Origin: Virgibacillus subterraneus | GTDB taxonomy: Bacteria > Bacillota > Bacilli > Bacillales > Amphibacillaceae | DNA: 64,000 nucleotides | Assembly: GCF_900110695.1 (NCBI RefSeq) | Contig: NZ_FOEH01000001.1 | Coordinates: 1,302,001 to 1,366,000 of the forward strand | Direction of reading: 5' to 3' | Shown: piece after piece, positions 34,401-42,495 of the stretch | How the letters are laid out: each line of letters starts with the position of its first letter | Position numbering within the stretch: the stretch's first letter is position 1 | Position numbers and translations under genes: made by a program | Notes under the pieces: model-generated | Told to the model about the DNA's origin: nothing | What the model saw: only the letters and a program-made list of their open reading frames with translations | The model's database searches: none

Positions 34401-35780
34401 GAAGATGTTGAACAAGACATCGCTCTTGAACCATTTTATACGTATCCTGGTGGAGAAATCGGTTATGACGATGGTACTGCCGAGAATGCTCGTGCATTTT
34501 ATGATGCCGGTAATGGGTGGGCAGTAAAAATGTCTTTACCTGAAGAAAAAGATTCAGCTGTAGTAACAGATGGTGTTTTCCAATTCCATGGTACTGATTG
34601 GCCAACACCAGGTGGTACGGAATTTGCGGTTGAAGTATGGGATTCATCTGGTCCCGATGGAACACCTGGAGAAAAGATTGCAGGTCCAGTTGATGCAGAA
34701 GCAATAAGAGATTTAAATGAATGGACTGTAGTTGATTTACGTGAGCATAACATTATTGTTGAAGACGATTTCTATATGGTTTATATCCAAAAAGATCCAA
34801 ATCCAAACGCACCTGGATTGGCTACAGATGAAAACGGAACGAACGCAGAACGAAGTTATCAGTATGTAGCTGGAGCTTGGTCACCATCTCCTGCTTCTGA
34901 AGGTAACTATATGATTCGTTCACGAGTAAGCTATGAAGTAAATGATCCAGTTATTACTTCACCTAGCGAAGATTCAATCACAAGTGAACCAGACATGACG
35001 GTTGAGGGGACTGCATCTCCTACAACTACGGTTCAATTGTTAAATAATGGAGAAGAAATTGGGACTGCTGAAATTGGTGAAGATGGTCAGTTTGCCATTC
35101 CAACTGAACTTTCAGAAGGCGAAAATGAATTTAAAGCATTGTCCATGATGAATGGTGGTGTAGCAGGTGAATCTGAGACTGTTACAGTAACCCTGGATAC
35201 AATGAGTCCTGAATTAACCATTGATAGCCCAGAAGATGGGGATAAAACCAATCGTGAAACAGTTACTGTTGAAGGTACAGTTTCCGATGCTAATCTTGAC
35301 TTTGTTGATGTGAATGGTCGAGAAGCGACTGTTGCCGACGATGGTACGTATTCAAAACGAATTCTGCTTGATAACGGCGAAAACCAGATTGAAGTAATCG
35401 CCCAGGACCTTGCAGGAAACGTTCAGACAGAGACTATAACGATTGATGTAGACTTTGTTGCACCAACGGTTGAAAACCTGACGCCTACCGAGGATAAAAA
35501 CCTGGAAGCAGGCGAGAGTGTGCGAATCGAGTTTGATAGTGAGCCTGGCCAAAGAGCTACATTCTTTATCCATATGCCACTTACAAATGCGGTTGCACAA
35601 GTATCTAATGTAACGGAACTTCCGATGATGGAGATGTCTGATGGACATTATGTCGGCTATTATACAGCGACTAATAATGTTGTTGCAGAGGGTGCTGTTA
35701 TCGAAGTGAAAGTTGTTGATGACTTCGGTAATGAATCACGTAAAACAGCTGAAGGAAAATTATTTATCAATGTTGAATGA
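31431..35780 (+). CDS. bpr: Secreted multidomain subtilisin-family protease, bacillopeptidase F-like
   Basis: The 1449-residue protein has a signal peptide (cleavage about residue 31, after SYA), an I9-type propeptide (about 45-165), and an S8 catalytic domain (about 195-510) with Asp223 (SIDTGVQWDHP), His269 (GHGTHTIG), the oxyanion Asn340 (NNSWGG) and Ser447 (NGTSMSGP). Beyond it come an Ig-like segment, a MAM/immune-inhibitor-A-like jelly roll (NPIGWTSFGEMNSWEWGAP), two carboxypeptidase-regulatory-like repeats (TVSGTITDEATGAPIEG), and Big/Bac-Ig repeats up to the C-terminus. No LPXTG or S-layer anchor is present, so it is probably released. TTG 31431 follows AGGAGGAGGAA. Length is close to B. 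subtilis Bpr (about 1430). Confidence 0.9.
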   Translation: MLSKKRQTRAFSIAAALLMVFSLVVPGMSYAKTNGNIHHSAKDTQTAAKAKVNNRLLDQFKNDEKVTFLIKFNEKADTKKIAKEARKSAESANMTAKKAEFVQRSAVVSELKSTTLESQSKVKQYLQQEADKGNAENIRSYYIVNGMAVTATKEVAKKVASFAEVDKILPNETRELLTPVTKEAKNAPQSETANIEWNVERVGAPQVWDMGIDGSGTVVASIDTGVQWDHPALKEKYRGYDAATGEVDHDFNWFDATAGQSEPFDDQGHGTHTIGTMVGGEPDGSNQVGVAPGAQFISVKAFTAAGGTDADLLAAAEWILAPTDSEGNARVDMAPDVVNNSWGGGPGLDEWYRDVVINWRAAEIFPEFSAGNTTLFNPGGPGSIATPANYPESFATGATDIDDNLASFSLEGPSPYDEIKPDISAPGVNIRSSVPGGQYEGGWNGTSMSGPAVSAVAALLRQVDSSITVDEMEQILMDTAIPLTDDVYPESPNNGFGHGLVNAYDAVSALQNGIGTIEGQVTKPGEDNEAPTFDHTAPAETYAGMDLDLNVQVSDNISVASVELDYLDTNGEWQTVEAGRVSGDYKEGEFVATIPGGQIAEDSLTYQWTINDFGENEVVSEEYYIEVKPGISIGYSEDFEANPIGWTSFGEMNSWEWGAPTSGPGNAASGENVYATNLDGEYENNMNATLVMPPVDLPEGNAYLQFNQWHNLEMYASGTAYDFGHIFVSTDQEEWTQLLEVKGETDGWESAEVDLSEYSGQRVYLGFNVTTDGSVTREGWYIDDVALSDTSQSSEASLGKKGNNNGVRGNNGLGVIKADEKAGMKEKVNPAKIKPDLPKDNPPAEEDIINPNLLPMSAQVSVLESGRSVMTDPATGEYSLSHAAGTFTLKAESYGFESEEQSVTLEADGTAQADFTLDEIPQATVSGTITDEATGAPIEGATILLVEDANVTPVETDENGNYSITGYEGTYTLKVMARDYYSQEVEVNLDEDVEQDIALEPFYTYPGGEIGYDDGTAENARAFYDAGNGWAVKMSLPEEKDSAVVTDGVFQFHGTDWPTPGGTEFAVEVWDSSGPDGTPGEKIAGPVDAEAIRDLNEWTVVDLREHNIIVEDDFYMVYIQKDPNPNAPGLATDENGTNAERSYQYVAGAWSPSPASEGNYMIRSRVSYEVNDPVITSPSEDSITSEPDMTVEGTASPTTTVQLLNNGEEIGTAEIGEDGQFAIPTELSEGENEFKALSMMNGGVAGESETVTVTLDTMSPELTIDSPEDGDKTNRETVTVEGTVSDANLDFVDVNGREATVADDGTYSKRILLDNGENQIEVIAQDLAGNVQTETITIDVDFVAPTVENLTPTEDKNLEAGESVRIEFDSEPGQRATFFIHMPLTNAVAQVSNVTELPMMEMSDGHYVGYYTATNNVVAEGAVIEVKVVDDFGNESRKTAEGKLFINVE

Positions 35781-35801
35781 TAAATAGGCTGTAAAGGAGA
35801 A

Positions 35802-35854
35802 GGTTGCCTCTTTGGTCGTAAGTTTTTGCTTACGATCTCTGGGGCAATTTTTTT
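35802..35854 (+). terminator. Terminator of the protease gene
   Basis: Two-part stem: GTTGCC with GGGGCAA at the base and TCGTAAG/CTTACGA at the tip, then seven T. Confidence 0.85.
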
Positions 35855-36069
35855 GCGGTTAAGAGTTTGGGACATAACTAGAACTTTCCACTTTAAAAGA
35901 TGAATAATAACAGGATAGGATGTTTAGAACACGTTCATTATCAATGGTTGGATCTAATACGTAGTTGATAAAAACTGCGACACAGTGAAAATTTTCTTTT
36001 GCACCACTCCGGTACCAATGCAACATCTGCACAAGCTAGCACTTTCGCAGTCTTACTAGTCATGGGCTC
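35855..36069. other. Intergenic stretch before the tandem array
   Basis: No gene. It contains a copy of the palindromic element (35962-36062); the rest has no recognisable feature. Confidence 0.5.
35962..36062. repeat. Palindromic MITE-like element, short copy
   Basis: Left end AGTTGATAAAAACTGCGACA and right end CACTTTCGCAGTCTTACTAG are imperfect inverted repeats of each other and resemble the ends of the 45.7-kb element. The core is shorter than in the other copies. Confidence 0.5.
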
Positions 36070-36360
36070 ACTCATCAGGGTTATAAGAACCCGGACGCTA
36101 TTCAAATAGCGTGAAAAGTATCTTCATCAGGGCTATGAGAGCACAAACGCTGTTCAAATAGCGTGAAAATTGTCTTCATCGGGGTTATGAGAGCACAAAC
36201 GCTGTTCAAATAGCGTGAAACGGGTCTTCATCGGGGTTATGAGAACCCGAACTCTATTCAAATAGCGTGAAACGGGTCTTCATCAGGGTTATGAGAAACC
36301 GAACTCTGTTTAAATAGTGAGAAACGGTCACTCATATCGAAGTTATGAGCCCCGGTTGAG
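36070..36360 (+). repeat. Tandem array of five 52-bp hairpin units plus a partial sixth
   Basis: Units at 36070, 36122, 36174, 36226 and 36278, each 52 bases; a decayed sixth follows. Each unit holds hairpin A (GGGTT-ATGAG-AACCC type) and hairpin B (ACGCTATT-CA-AATAGCGT type). Between units hairpin A changes GTT/AAC to GCT/AGC and hairpin B changes A-T to G-U, which keeps pairing in RNA. The array has no spacers that differ wholesale, so it is not CRISPR. It lies between the protease gene and the FMN riboswitch. Confidence 0.85.
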
Positions 36361-36452
36361 TATTTTTCCATGTTACTTCGCAGTTTATATCTAATCAGCA
36401 ACAAATCATAGTTCGGATTTCACTTTGACTAAAAACACTTTTGTTCCAGCCG

Positions 36453-36518
36453 CTTACTGCATATGTGCAACAATGGCTTATCTATATTAAGACTTGGCTA
36501 TAAGTCAAGTTTACTAAG
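36453..36518 (+). repeat. Dispersed two-hairpin repeat, right hairpin intact
   Basis: CTTACTGCATATGTGCAACA, GGCTTATCTATATTAAGAC, then TTGGCTATAAGTCAAGTTTA. The second hairpin is present; the first is reduced to its right arm. Confidence 0.7.
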
Positions 36519-36564
36519 TTATTTTTGGTGAAACAGTTTGCTTTCCAAATGGATAGAATAATAG

Positions 36565-36570
36565 TATAAT
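36565..36570 (+). promoter_or_regulatory. Probable -10 box of the ribU leader
   Basis: TATAAT at 36565-36570 lies 28 bases before the FMN aptamer. The -35 position (TTTCCA at 36542-36547, 17-base gap) is weak. Confidence 0.5.
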
Positions 36571-36597
36571 AACAAACAACAATAATATATCGATTCC

Positions 36598-36742
36598 ATC
36601 TTCGGGGCAGGGTGCAATTCCCGACCGACGGTAAGGAACAAGCATTAAATGTTCTAAGTCCGTGACCCGTGCGGCATTTGCCAAGCGGTGGACCTGGTGT
36701 GAGTCCGGGACCGACAGTTACAGTCTGGATGGGAGAAGATGT
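36598..36742 (+). ncRNA. FMN riboswitch (RFN element)
   Basis: Shows the RFN landmarks in order: ATCTTCGGGGCAGGGTG, the CCCGACCGACGGT block, GTCCGTGACCC, GGTGGACCTGGTGTGAGTCC, GGGACCGACAGT, CAGTCTGGATGGGAGAAGAT. The ends pair (ATCTTC/GAAGAT). It binds FMN and, with the terminator downstream, should shut off ribU when riboflavin is plentiful. Confidence 0.96.
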
Positions 36743-36788
36743 CGAGCCGAAAATTGGTGCGTTTTGCGCCTCTGTTTTCCTGTGAATG

Positions 36789-36830
36789 TATACCCTGAAG
36801 CCCCGATTAGGTTTTAGGGTTTTTTATGTA
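36789..36830 (+). terminator. Terminator of the FMN riboswitch
   Basis: ACCCTGAAGCC, CCGATTA, GGTTTTAGGGT with G-U pairs, then TTTTTT. It lies between the aptamer and ribU. Confidence 0.85.
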
Positions 36831-36904
36831 TATGTATAGAATAGGAATAGGCTTATCCTTCATCACAAGACAGATGTGAATCGATAGATGAGGGAGGAGA
36901 GTTG

Positions 36905-37495
36905 ATGATGCAATCGACTAATATGCAGTCATCAAAATTATTAAAACTTATTATTCTAGCATTATTGGGAACAATTTCACTCATACTGTTTTTCTTGAAT
37001 TTCCCACTACCGTTTTTACCACCATATCTGAAAATTGATTTTAGTGAGGTACCTGCATTAATCGCAGCCCTAATTTTTTCACCAATGGCAGGAGTAGCAG
37101 TAGAAGCAATAAAGAACATGCTCTATTTAGTCGTTTCGGGTGCCGGTGATCCAATTGGCATAATCGCAAACTTCTTGGCAGGAGTAATGTTTATTGTCCC
37201 AGTCGCAGTGCTTTATCACAGATATAAAGGTGTTAAGAGTATTATTTCCGGTTTAATTACAGGTACAGTTATTATGGCAATTGGAATGAGTATACTAAAT
37301 TATCTTGTTATCCTGCCTGCATATGCATGGTTTATGGGGTGGGAGGAAATGAATCAGAGCGCAAAATGGGTAGCAGTATCCCTTGGTGTGTTACCATTTA
37401 ATATTATTAAAGGTATTATAGTAGGTTTGTTATTTGTACCTTTATTTATAAAAATGAAAAAATGGATTGAGCAAAAGCAGGCCAATCTAGCATAG
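36905..37495 (+). CDS. ribU: Riboflavin ECF transporter S component RibU
   Basis: The 196-residue membrane protein has about six helices and the RibU motifs FSEVPALIAALIFSPMAG, AIKNMLYLVVSGAGDP and GVLPFNIIKGIIVG. It captures riboflavin at the membrane and needs the shared ECF energy module. ATG 36905 is taken as start (GGGAGGAG six bases before); ATG 36908 and TTG 36902 are alternatives. Control by the FMN riboswitch directly upstream fits the assignment. Confidence 0.94.
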   Translation: MMQSTNMQSSKLLKLIILALLGTISLILFFLNFPLPFLPPYLKIDFSEVPALIAALIFSPMAGVAVEAIKNMLYLVVSGAGDPIGIIANFLAGVMFIVPVAVLYHRYKGVKSIISGLITGTVIMAIGMSILNYLVILPAYAWFMGWEEMNQSAKWVAVSLGVLPFNIIKGIIVGLLFVPLFIKMKKWIEQKQANLA

Positions 37496-37501
37496 CTTTA
37501 T

Positions 37502-37531
37502 GGGAGTGTCATAGGTGGCACTCTCATTTTT
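37502..37531 (+). terminator. Terminator of ribU
   Basis: GAGTGTC, ATAGGT, GGCACTC, then CATTTTT; one G-U pair. Confidence 0.7.
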
Positions 37532-37561
37532 AAGTATGGAAAGTAAAACGATTACCAAAAT

Positions 37562-37592
37562 AAAAAGTGACTGCCTGTACGCAGTCACTTTA
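37562..37592 (-). terminator. Terminator of the thioesterase gene
   Basis: AAAGTGACTGC, CTGTAC, GCAGTCACTTT; T-tract on the minus strand. Confidence 0.88.
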
Positions 37593-37593
37593 T

Positions 37594-37983
37594 CTAATCG
37601 TTCTTCTTGGGAACTATCCCAATTGTGCATCTTGAAATACATATGAGATCATCATTTTCATCAACAATGTTAATTTCCCAGACCATCGTTGTTTTTCCAA
37701 TGTGAACTGGAGTTCCTTTTGCTGTTACAATTCCTTCACGCTTGCTTTTAACATGGTTTGCATTAATTTCAATTCCAAATACATTAAATTCTTCGGGGTT
37801 TATATTCATATATGCACCGATACTTGCGGCAGTTTCGGCCAATGCTACGTTTGCGCCTCCATGCAGAAAACCTGCTGGCTGATGTGTTCGATGGTCAACC
37901 GGCATTGTCATGATAACCAGATTTTTATCAAGGGATGTCACTTCTATACCAAGTGACTCCATTAGAGTGTTTGATAGATCCAT
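37594..37983 (-). CDS. menI: Hotdog-fold thioesterase, probable DHNA-CoA thioesterase (MenI/YuxO-like)
   Basis: The 129-residue protein is a PaaI-type hotdog with the signature PAGFLHGGANVALAETAAS (about residues 36-54); the acidic residue in ALAET and the HGG loop form the active site. Such enzymes hydrolyse 1,4-dihydroxy-2-naphthoyl-CoA, the step between MenB and MenA. Placement beside menA and the menFDHBE operon supports that role over generic phenylacetyl-CoA hydrolysis. AAAGGAGC precedes ATG 37983. Confidence 0.8.
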   Translation of the reverse strand: MDLSNTLMESLGIEVTSLDKNLVIMTMPVDHRTHQPAGFLHGGANVALAETAASIGAYMNINPEEFNVFGIEINANHVKSKREGIVTAKGTPVHIGKTTMVWEINIVDENDDLICISRCTIGIVPKKND

Positions 37984-38000
37984 TTAAAAGCTCCTTTTTA

Positions 38001-38156
38001 GAGGTTGTTCAAAAAGTCCGGTAAAAATGACGCATCGAATTTCGTCGTTAGCTTGCTTTTCCGTTGCTCATGTATTAAAAGCATACATTCCGCTACTCAA
38101 AGCTACGCTGCCTCGAACTCCTCGGTCATTTTCATCCTCCTTTTTGAACACGTACT
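38001..38156. repeat. Palindromic intergenic repeat (TTCAAAAAG type)
   Basis: Ends GTTGTTCAAAAAG and CTTTTTGAACACG are inverted repeats; inner blocks TAAAAATGAC and GTCATTTTCAT also pair, and the centre folds (GCTTTT...CAAAGC). Very similar elements are common between genes in Bacillaceae, as I recall. It fills the gap between the menI-like gene and menA. Confidence 0.75.
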
Positions 38157-38157
38157 T

Positions 38158-39093
38158 TTAGATAAAATTACTGATTAATAAAGATATACCGAGAAGAAAA
38201 CCGTAAATGGTATTCGTTTTTCCGGTTGCAACCATTGCTGGAAGCATTTCAATTGGCTGAGATTTACCTTGAAATTTTTTGACAACATCAATTGCTTTAA
38301 AAATCCCCAATAACGCTATCACAGACCATATTGGAAGCATTCCGAGAATAATGTATACTGTTGTCAGGGCAAAAGCCACAGTAAATAATAATGCTAAGCA
38401 TCGGACAGCATTTTTTCTTCCGATTAAAATCGCAATCGTTTTCCGTCCGTTTTCTTTATCTCCATCCAAATCACGAATGTTATTGGACATCATAATGGCC
38501 CCAATAAAAATAGCTATCGGGATTGAAACCCAAATTACTGTGCTTGTAAGTGTCTGCGTTTGGATGAAATAACTGATTCCGATAATTACGGTTCCCATTA
38601 AGAATCCTGAAAAAATTTCACCTAATGGAGTATATGCAATTGGTAAAGGTCCACCTGTATATAAGTAGCCAAAGAGCATACATACTAATCCAATGATAGC
38701 TATCCACCAGCTTGATTCAATACAAATATAAACACCTAGCAAAATGGCAATCCCGAAGAAAGTGAGTGCCAATCGTAATACGGTTTTGGGTGAAACACCA
38801 TCACGAACGATCGTGCCACCAATACCAACAGATTCTTCATTATCCAGTCCACGAGCGAAGTCATAGTACTCATTAAACATATTTGTAGCGGATTGAATTA
38901 ACATAGATGCCAGCAGCATCGCTAAAAATAAAAAGATATTTATACCATGATCAATAAGTGCCAGCATTGTTCCAACAAAAACCGGAACAAAAGAAGCAGT
39001 TAATGTATGCGGACGCAATAGCCTCCACCATATTTGGAATCCGCTTTTTTCGTTAAGTGCCTGTTTAATAGTAGATTTATTTGATGATTCCAC
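38158..39093 (-). CDS. menA: 1,4-dihydroxy-2-naphthoate polyprenyltransferase MenA
   Basis: The 311-residue UbiA-family membrane enzyme attaches the polyprenyl tail to DHNA with loss of CO2, giving demethylmenaquinone. Two Mg-prenyl diphosphate motifs are visible: NEYYDFARGLDNEE (about residue 73) and NNIRDLDGDKENGRKT (about residue 195), between eight or nine membrane helices. GTG 39093 is chosen because GAGGAGAG lies 7-8 bases upstream; the frame upstream of it is poor. Divergent from the menF operon. Confidence 0.93.
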   Translation of the reverse strand: MESSNKSTIKQALNEKSGFQIWWRLLRPHTLTASFVPVFVGTMLALIDHGINIFLFLAMLLASMLIQSATNMFNEYYDFARGLDNEESVGIGGTIVRDGVSPKTVLRLALTFFGIAILLGVYICIESSWWIAIIGLVCMLFGYLYTGGPLPIAYTPLGEIFSGFLMGTVIIGISYFIQTQTLTSTVIWVSIPIAIFIGAIMMSNNIRDLDGDKENGRKTIAILIGRKNAVRCLALLFTVAFALTTVYIILGMLPIWSVIALLGIFKAIDVVKKFQGKSQPIEMLPAMVATGKTNTIYGFLLGISLLISNFI

Positions 39094-39116
39094 GGATGTT
39101 CTCTCCTCTGTTTGTT

Positions 39117-39203
39117 CGCAGTTAAAAAGTATAATGCTTTTTAACTGGATAAGTACAACTAAGTCATTTGTCATTAAAGTTTAATGTTAAGCCAAGATCT
39201 CTA
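39117..39203 (+). repeat. Dispersed two-hairpin repeat between menA and menF
   Basis: CGCAGTTAAAAAGTATAATG with CTTTTTAACTGG makes hairpin 1; AAGTACAACTAAG and TGTTAAGCCAAGATCTCTAA are the decayed second part. It sits in the divergent promoter region. Confidence 0.7.
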
Positions 39204-39293
39204 AATATCACATTAACATATTTAGTTTAGGCAATTCAGCAAGGGGTGTCAATTGGAAATATTTCATTAAACCGCCATAATAAAAGTCAATCC

Positions 39294-39322
39294 TTGAGAA
39301 ACAGGCAAAAAGAGAATAAAAT
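39294..39322 (+). promoter_or_regulatory. Sigma-A promoter of the men operon
   Basis: TTGAGA (39294-39299), 17 bases, TAAAAT (39317-39322), about 45 bases before the menF start. Confidence 0.7.
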
Positions 39323-39368
39323 AGATATGGTACTTTGTGATTGTTTAAAGTTACGGAGGTTAAGATTG

Positions 39369-40754
39369 ATGATAGAAATTAAAGAAGAGCTGATTGAATC
39401 GCTACTCGAAAAAGCGATTGATCAAGCTAAATCAAATAATAAGACACAAATGATAAGTATGACAAAAGAAATAAATGAGACAGATCCACTTCGTTTTTTT
39501 GAATCTGCTAAAAAATTGGGAATGGATCGTACTTTTTGGACAAGCACTTCAGAACAGTTTTTTATAGTGGGCGTCGGAAGTGCGTTTCAGATTGATGCTA
39601 ATGAGTACCGTTTTCAAAATACCGAAAAACAATGGAAGAAACTATTGCGGGATGCAATTATTCATAATCCGTACAAGGTTCCTGGAACAGGTATGGTTAC
39701 CTTAGGTGGTATGTCTTTTGATCCAAGCATACGAAAGTCGGACTTGTGGAGAAAGTTTGGTCATAGTTCATTTACGATACCAAAGTTTATTTTAACTGTA
39801 AATGAAGGGAAGTATTATGTAACAACAAATGTGCAAGTGAATCAGGGTGATCATTCCAGGCAGCTAGCTAATGGAATTAAACACGCTGAAGAAACGTTAA
39901 TGTCTTATTCAACAACTCTTCCAGACCAAACAAGAATACATTCAAAGGATGAAATTGCGCCACAGCAATGGATGGATACCGTTGAACGTGCAACTGAAAA
40001 AATTAATCAAGATGAAGCTGAGAAAATAGTGCTTGCTCGTGAAGTAAGAATTAAGTTGACGGGCGATGCATCGATTACTGCAGTTTTGGATAAATTTATA
40101 TCTTCACAGACAAACAGTTTTATTTTTGCATTTGAACGTGATGGAGATTGTTTTGTCGGGGCTTCACCAGAAAGGTTGGTCAAGCTGCAAAATCAACAAT
40201 TACTTTCAACTTGTTTAGCTGGAACTGCACCAAGAGGGAAGACAAAAGAAGAAGATAGAAAGATCAGCTATAAACTTTTACACGATGAGAAAAATCGCAG
40301 TGAACATGATTTTGTTGTAAATATGATTAAAAATGCAATGGAACTTTATTGCACTTCTATTCAAATTCCAAAGGAACCAGTGATTTATCCGCTTAAAAAT
40401 TTACAGCATTTATATACTCCAGTCACTGCTACTTTAAAGAAGGGTTACAGTATTTTTGATATTATACAACAACTGCACCCAACTCCAGCCTTAGGAGGTG
40501 TTCCGCGCGAAGAGTCACTTAAATTTATTCGTGAACAGGAACAACTGGATCGTGGCTGGTATGGCGCGCCAATTGGCTGGCTGGATTCTAACCAGAATGG
40601 CGAATTTGCTGTTGCAATCAGATCTGGTCTGATTCAAGGTGATGAGGCATCACTCTTTGCAGGGTGTGGTGTTGTGAAGGATTCAGATCCACAAGCTGAA
40701 TATGAAGAAACAAATATTAAGTTTCTGCCAATGCTGTCCGTTTTAGGAGGCTAA
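39369..40754 (+). CDS. menF: Isochorismate synthase MenF
   Basis: First committed enzyme of menaquinone synthesis, converting chorismate to isochorismate. The 461-residue protein has the chorismate-binding fold with EAEKIVLAREVRIKL (catalytic Lys in KIVLAR), FVGASPERLV, LSTCLAGTAPRGKT, SEHDFVVNMI, HPTPALGGVPRE and a C-terminal YGAPIGWLD...GCGVV block. ATG 39369 follows GGAGG; TTG 39366 is possible. The frame is open further upstream but the promoter at 39294-39322 rules much of it out. First gene of menFDHBE. Confidence 0.95.
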   Translation: MIEIKEELIESLLEKAIDQAKSNNKTQMISMTKEINETDPLRFFESAKKLGMDRTFWTSTSEQFFIVGVGSAFQIDANEYRFQNTEKQWKKLLRDAIIHNPYKVPGTGMVTLGGMSFDPSIRKSDLWRKFGHSSFTIPKFILTVNEGKYYVTTNVQVNQGDHSRQLANGIKHAEETLMSYSTTLPDQTRIHSKDEIAPQQWMDTVERATEKINQDEAEKIVLAREVRIKLTGDASITAVLDKFISSQTNSFIFAFERDGDCFVGASPERLVKLQNQQLLSTCLAGTAPRGKTKEEDRKISYKLLHDEKNRSEHDFVVNMIKNAMELYCTSIQIPKEPVIYPLKNLQHLYTPVTATLKKGYSIFDIIQQLHPTPALGGVPREESLKFIREQEQLDRGWYGAPIGWLDSNQNGEFAVAIRSGLIQGDEASLFAGCGVVKDSDPQAEYEETNIKFLPMLSVLGG

Positions 40755-40756
40755 TG

Positions 40757-42484
40757 ATGGATTATACAGAAGTATTAACACGATATATTGCAAACTTTGT
40801 GGACGAACTGGTTCAGAGCGGTTTAACTGATGTGGTTATCTCACCCGGTTCCAGATCAACGCCATTGGCAATGACAATGACAGAACATCCTAATATGAAC
40901 CAGTGGGTAATTATTGATGAACGTTCGGCTGCTTTTTTTGCATTAGGATTAGCCAAAAAGAAAAATCGAGCAGTAGCAATTGTCTGTACATCTGGTACTG
41001 CAGCTGCAAACTATTATCCAGCTATTGTGGAAGCACATTATGGGCGCGTTCCTTTAGTAGTTTTAACAGCTGACCGTCCACATGAATTGCGTGATGTAGG
41101 AGCACCACAATCGATTGAGCAGATCGGATTGTACGGGTATTATGCTAAGTGGTTTCACGAAATGGCATTACCTGAAGGAGATTCTAAAATGCTTGAATAT
41201 GCTAGAAGTAAAGCATCACGTGCAGTAAATACTGCTTTAGATGGTAATGCAGGTCCTGTCCATTTAAATTTTCCATTGCGTGAGCCACTAATTCCGGATT
41301 TTACTGTAACTAATTTGTGGGGACTGCAGGATGATAAAGCATATTACCCTGTATTTAATGGGGAACGAAGGCTACATTCTGATCAGTTGAATCAACTAAT
41401 CCAGAAGTTACAGTCACACCAAAGAGGGTTAATTGTTTGTGGTCCACAACTGGATAAGGAATTTGCTGAGGCAGTCGTACAGCTTGCTGCATCATGGCAA
41501 GTTCCAATTCTGGCTGACCCGCTATCACAGGTGAGATCTGGTCAGCATCATAAAGAACAGGTGATTGAGGGGTATGATGCAATATTACGAAATGACTTGA
41601 TTCGTAAACAACTGAAGCCGGACTTTATTATTCGGTTTGGAGCAATGCCCGTGTCCAAAGCCTACCTCTTTTATGTAAAAGAACATTGTGAAATTCCTCA
41701 GTATATCGTAGAAAGCGAAGCAAGTTATCGTGAACCAGCGGGCAATCGAACTGAATTTATTTATGCTGACCCGGAATTATTATGCAATGATTTGGCTGCT
41801 GCAAATATAACGTTTGACGGGAAATGGCTGGAAAAGTGGCAATCTATGAATCAGGTTGCCAAAAAACATCTCCTGGAACAAGATGATTCAGATATGCTTA
41901 CAGAAGGAGACGCTACGAGAGTTCTCATGGAGGCTATTCCCGATGAGAGTAGCTTGTATGTCGGTAACAGTATGTCCATTCGGGATGTGGATACTTTTTT
42001 CATGACGACACCTAAAAGGATAAATATACTTGCCAATCGTGGTGCTAATGGTATTGACGGAATGGTGTCAAGCGGGCTAGGTGCAGCTTCAACAGGTGAT
42101 CCTGTTACGTTGTTACTTGGCGATTTATCGTTCTTCCATGATTCAAATGGGTTATTGGCTGCAAAGCAATATAAGCTAAACATAACTATACTATTAGTTA
42201 ATAACAATGGTGGTGGCATCTTCTCTTTTCTGCCACAAGTAAATTATCAAGATCATTTTGAGGCACTATTTGGCACCCCAATGGATGTTAACTTTCAACA
42301 TATCGTTGAAATGTATGGTGGAAACTATGCTGATGTTAACAGCGATTCAGAGCTAAGAGATGCGCTACAGTCAAGCTACGAGAGTCAGGGATTGTCGGTG
42401 ATTGAAGTGAAGACTGACAGAAGCGTAAATATGGAATGGCATAGAAGCAAATGGCAGGCAATTGAGAGTGAACTGTTGAATTAA
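40757..42484 (+). CDS. menD: SEPHCHC synthase MenD
   Basis: The 575-residue ThDP enzyme joins isochorismate and 2-oxoglutarate. The N-terminal pyrimidine-binding domain has VISPGSRSTPLAMTM and CTSGTAAANYYPAIVEA; the C-terminal ThDP/Mg motif is LLLGDLSFFHDSNGL through ILLVNNNGGGIFSF. AGGAGG lies at the very end of menF; ATG 40757 is six bases after it, while ATG 40754 overlaps the menF stop by one base. Either way translation is coupled. Confidence 0.96.
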   Translation: MDYTEVLTRYIANFVDELVQSGLTDVVISPGSRSTPLAMTMTEHPNMNQWVIIDERSAAFFALGLAKKKNRAVAIVCTSGTAAANYYPAIVEAHYGRVPLVVLTADRPHELRDVGAPQSIEQIGLYGYYAKWFHEMALPEGDSKMLEYARSKASRAVNTALDGNAGPVHLNFPLREPLIPDFTVTNLWGLQDDKAYYPVFNGERRLHSDQLNQLIQKLQSHQRGLIVCGPQLDKEFAEAVVQLAASWQVPILADPLSQVRSGQHHKEQVIEGYDAILRNDLIRKQLKPDFIIRFGAMPVSKAYLFYVKEHCEIPQYIVESEASYREPAGNRTEFIYADPELLCNDLAAANITFDGKWLEKWQSMNQVAKKHLLEQDDSDMLTEGDATRVLMEAIPDESSLYVGNSMSIRDVDTFFMTTPKRINILANRGANGIDGMVSSGLGAASTGDPVTLLLGDLSFFHDSNGLLAAKQYKLNITILLVNNNGGGIFSFLPQVNYQDHFEALFGTPMDVNFQHIVEMYGGNYADVNSDSELRDALQSSYESQGLSVIEVKTDRSVNMEWHRSKWQAIESELLN

Positions 42485-42495
42485 AGGATGATTCT

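Noticed and set aside
34321-34753. Antisense frames inside the protease gene
   Set aside because: No start signals, and codon pattern explained by the sense gene; the same holds for frames at 32228-32548, 33719-34177 and 35352-35648.
36070-36360. CRISPR array
   Set aside because: The whole 52-base unit is repeated; there are no unique spacers between short constant repeats and no cas genes nearby.
39246-39368. Longer menF N-terminus
   Set aside because: A promoter with good -35 and -10 boxes lies inside it, and GGAGG fits ATG 39369.
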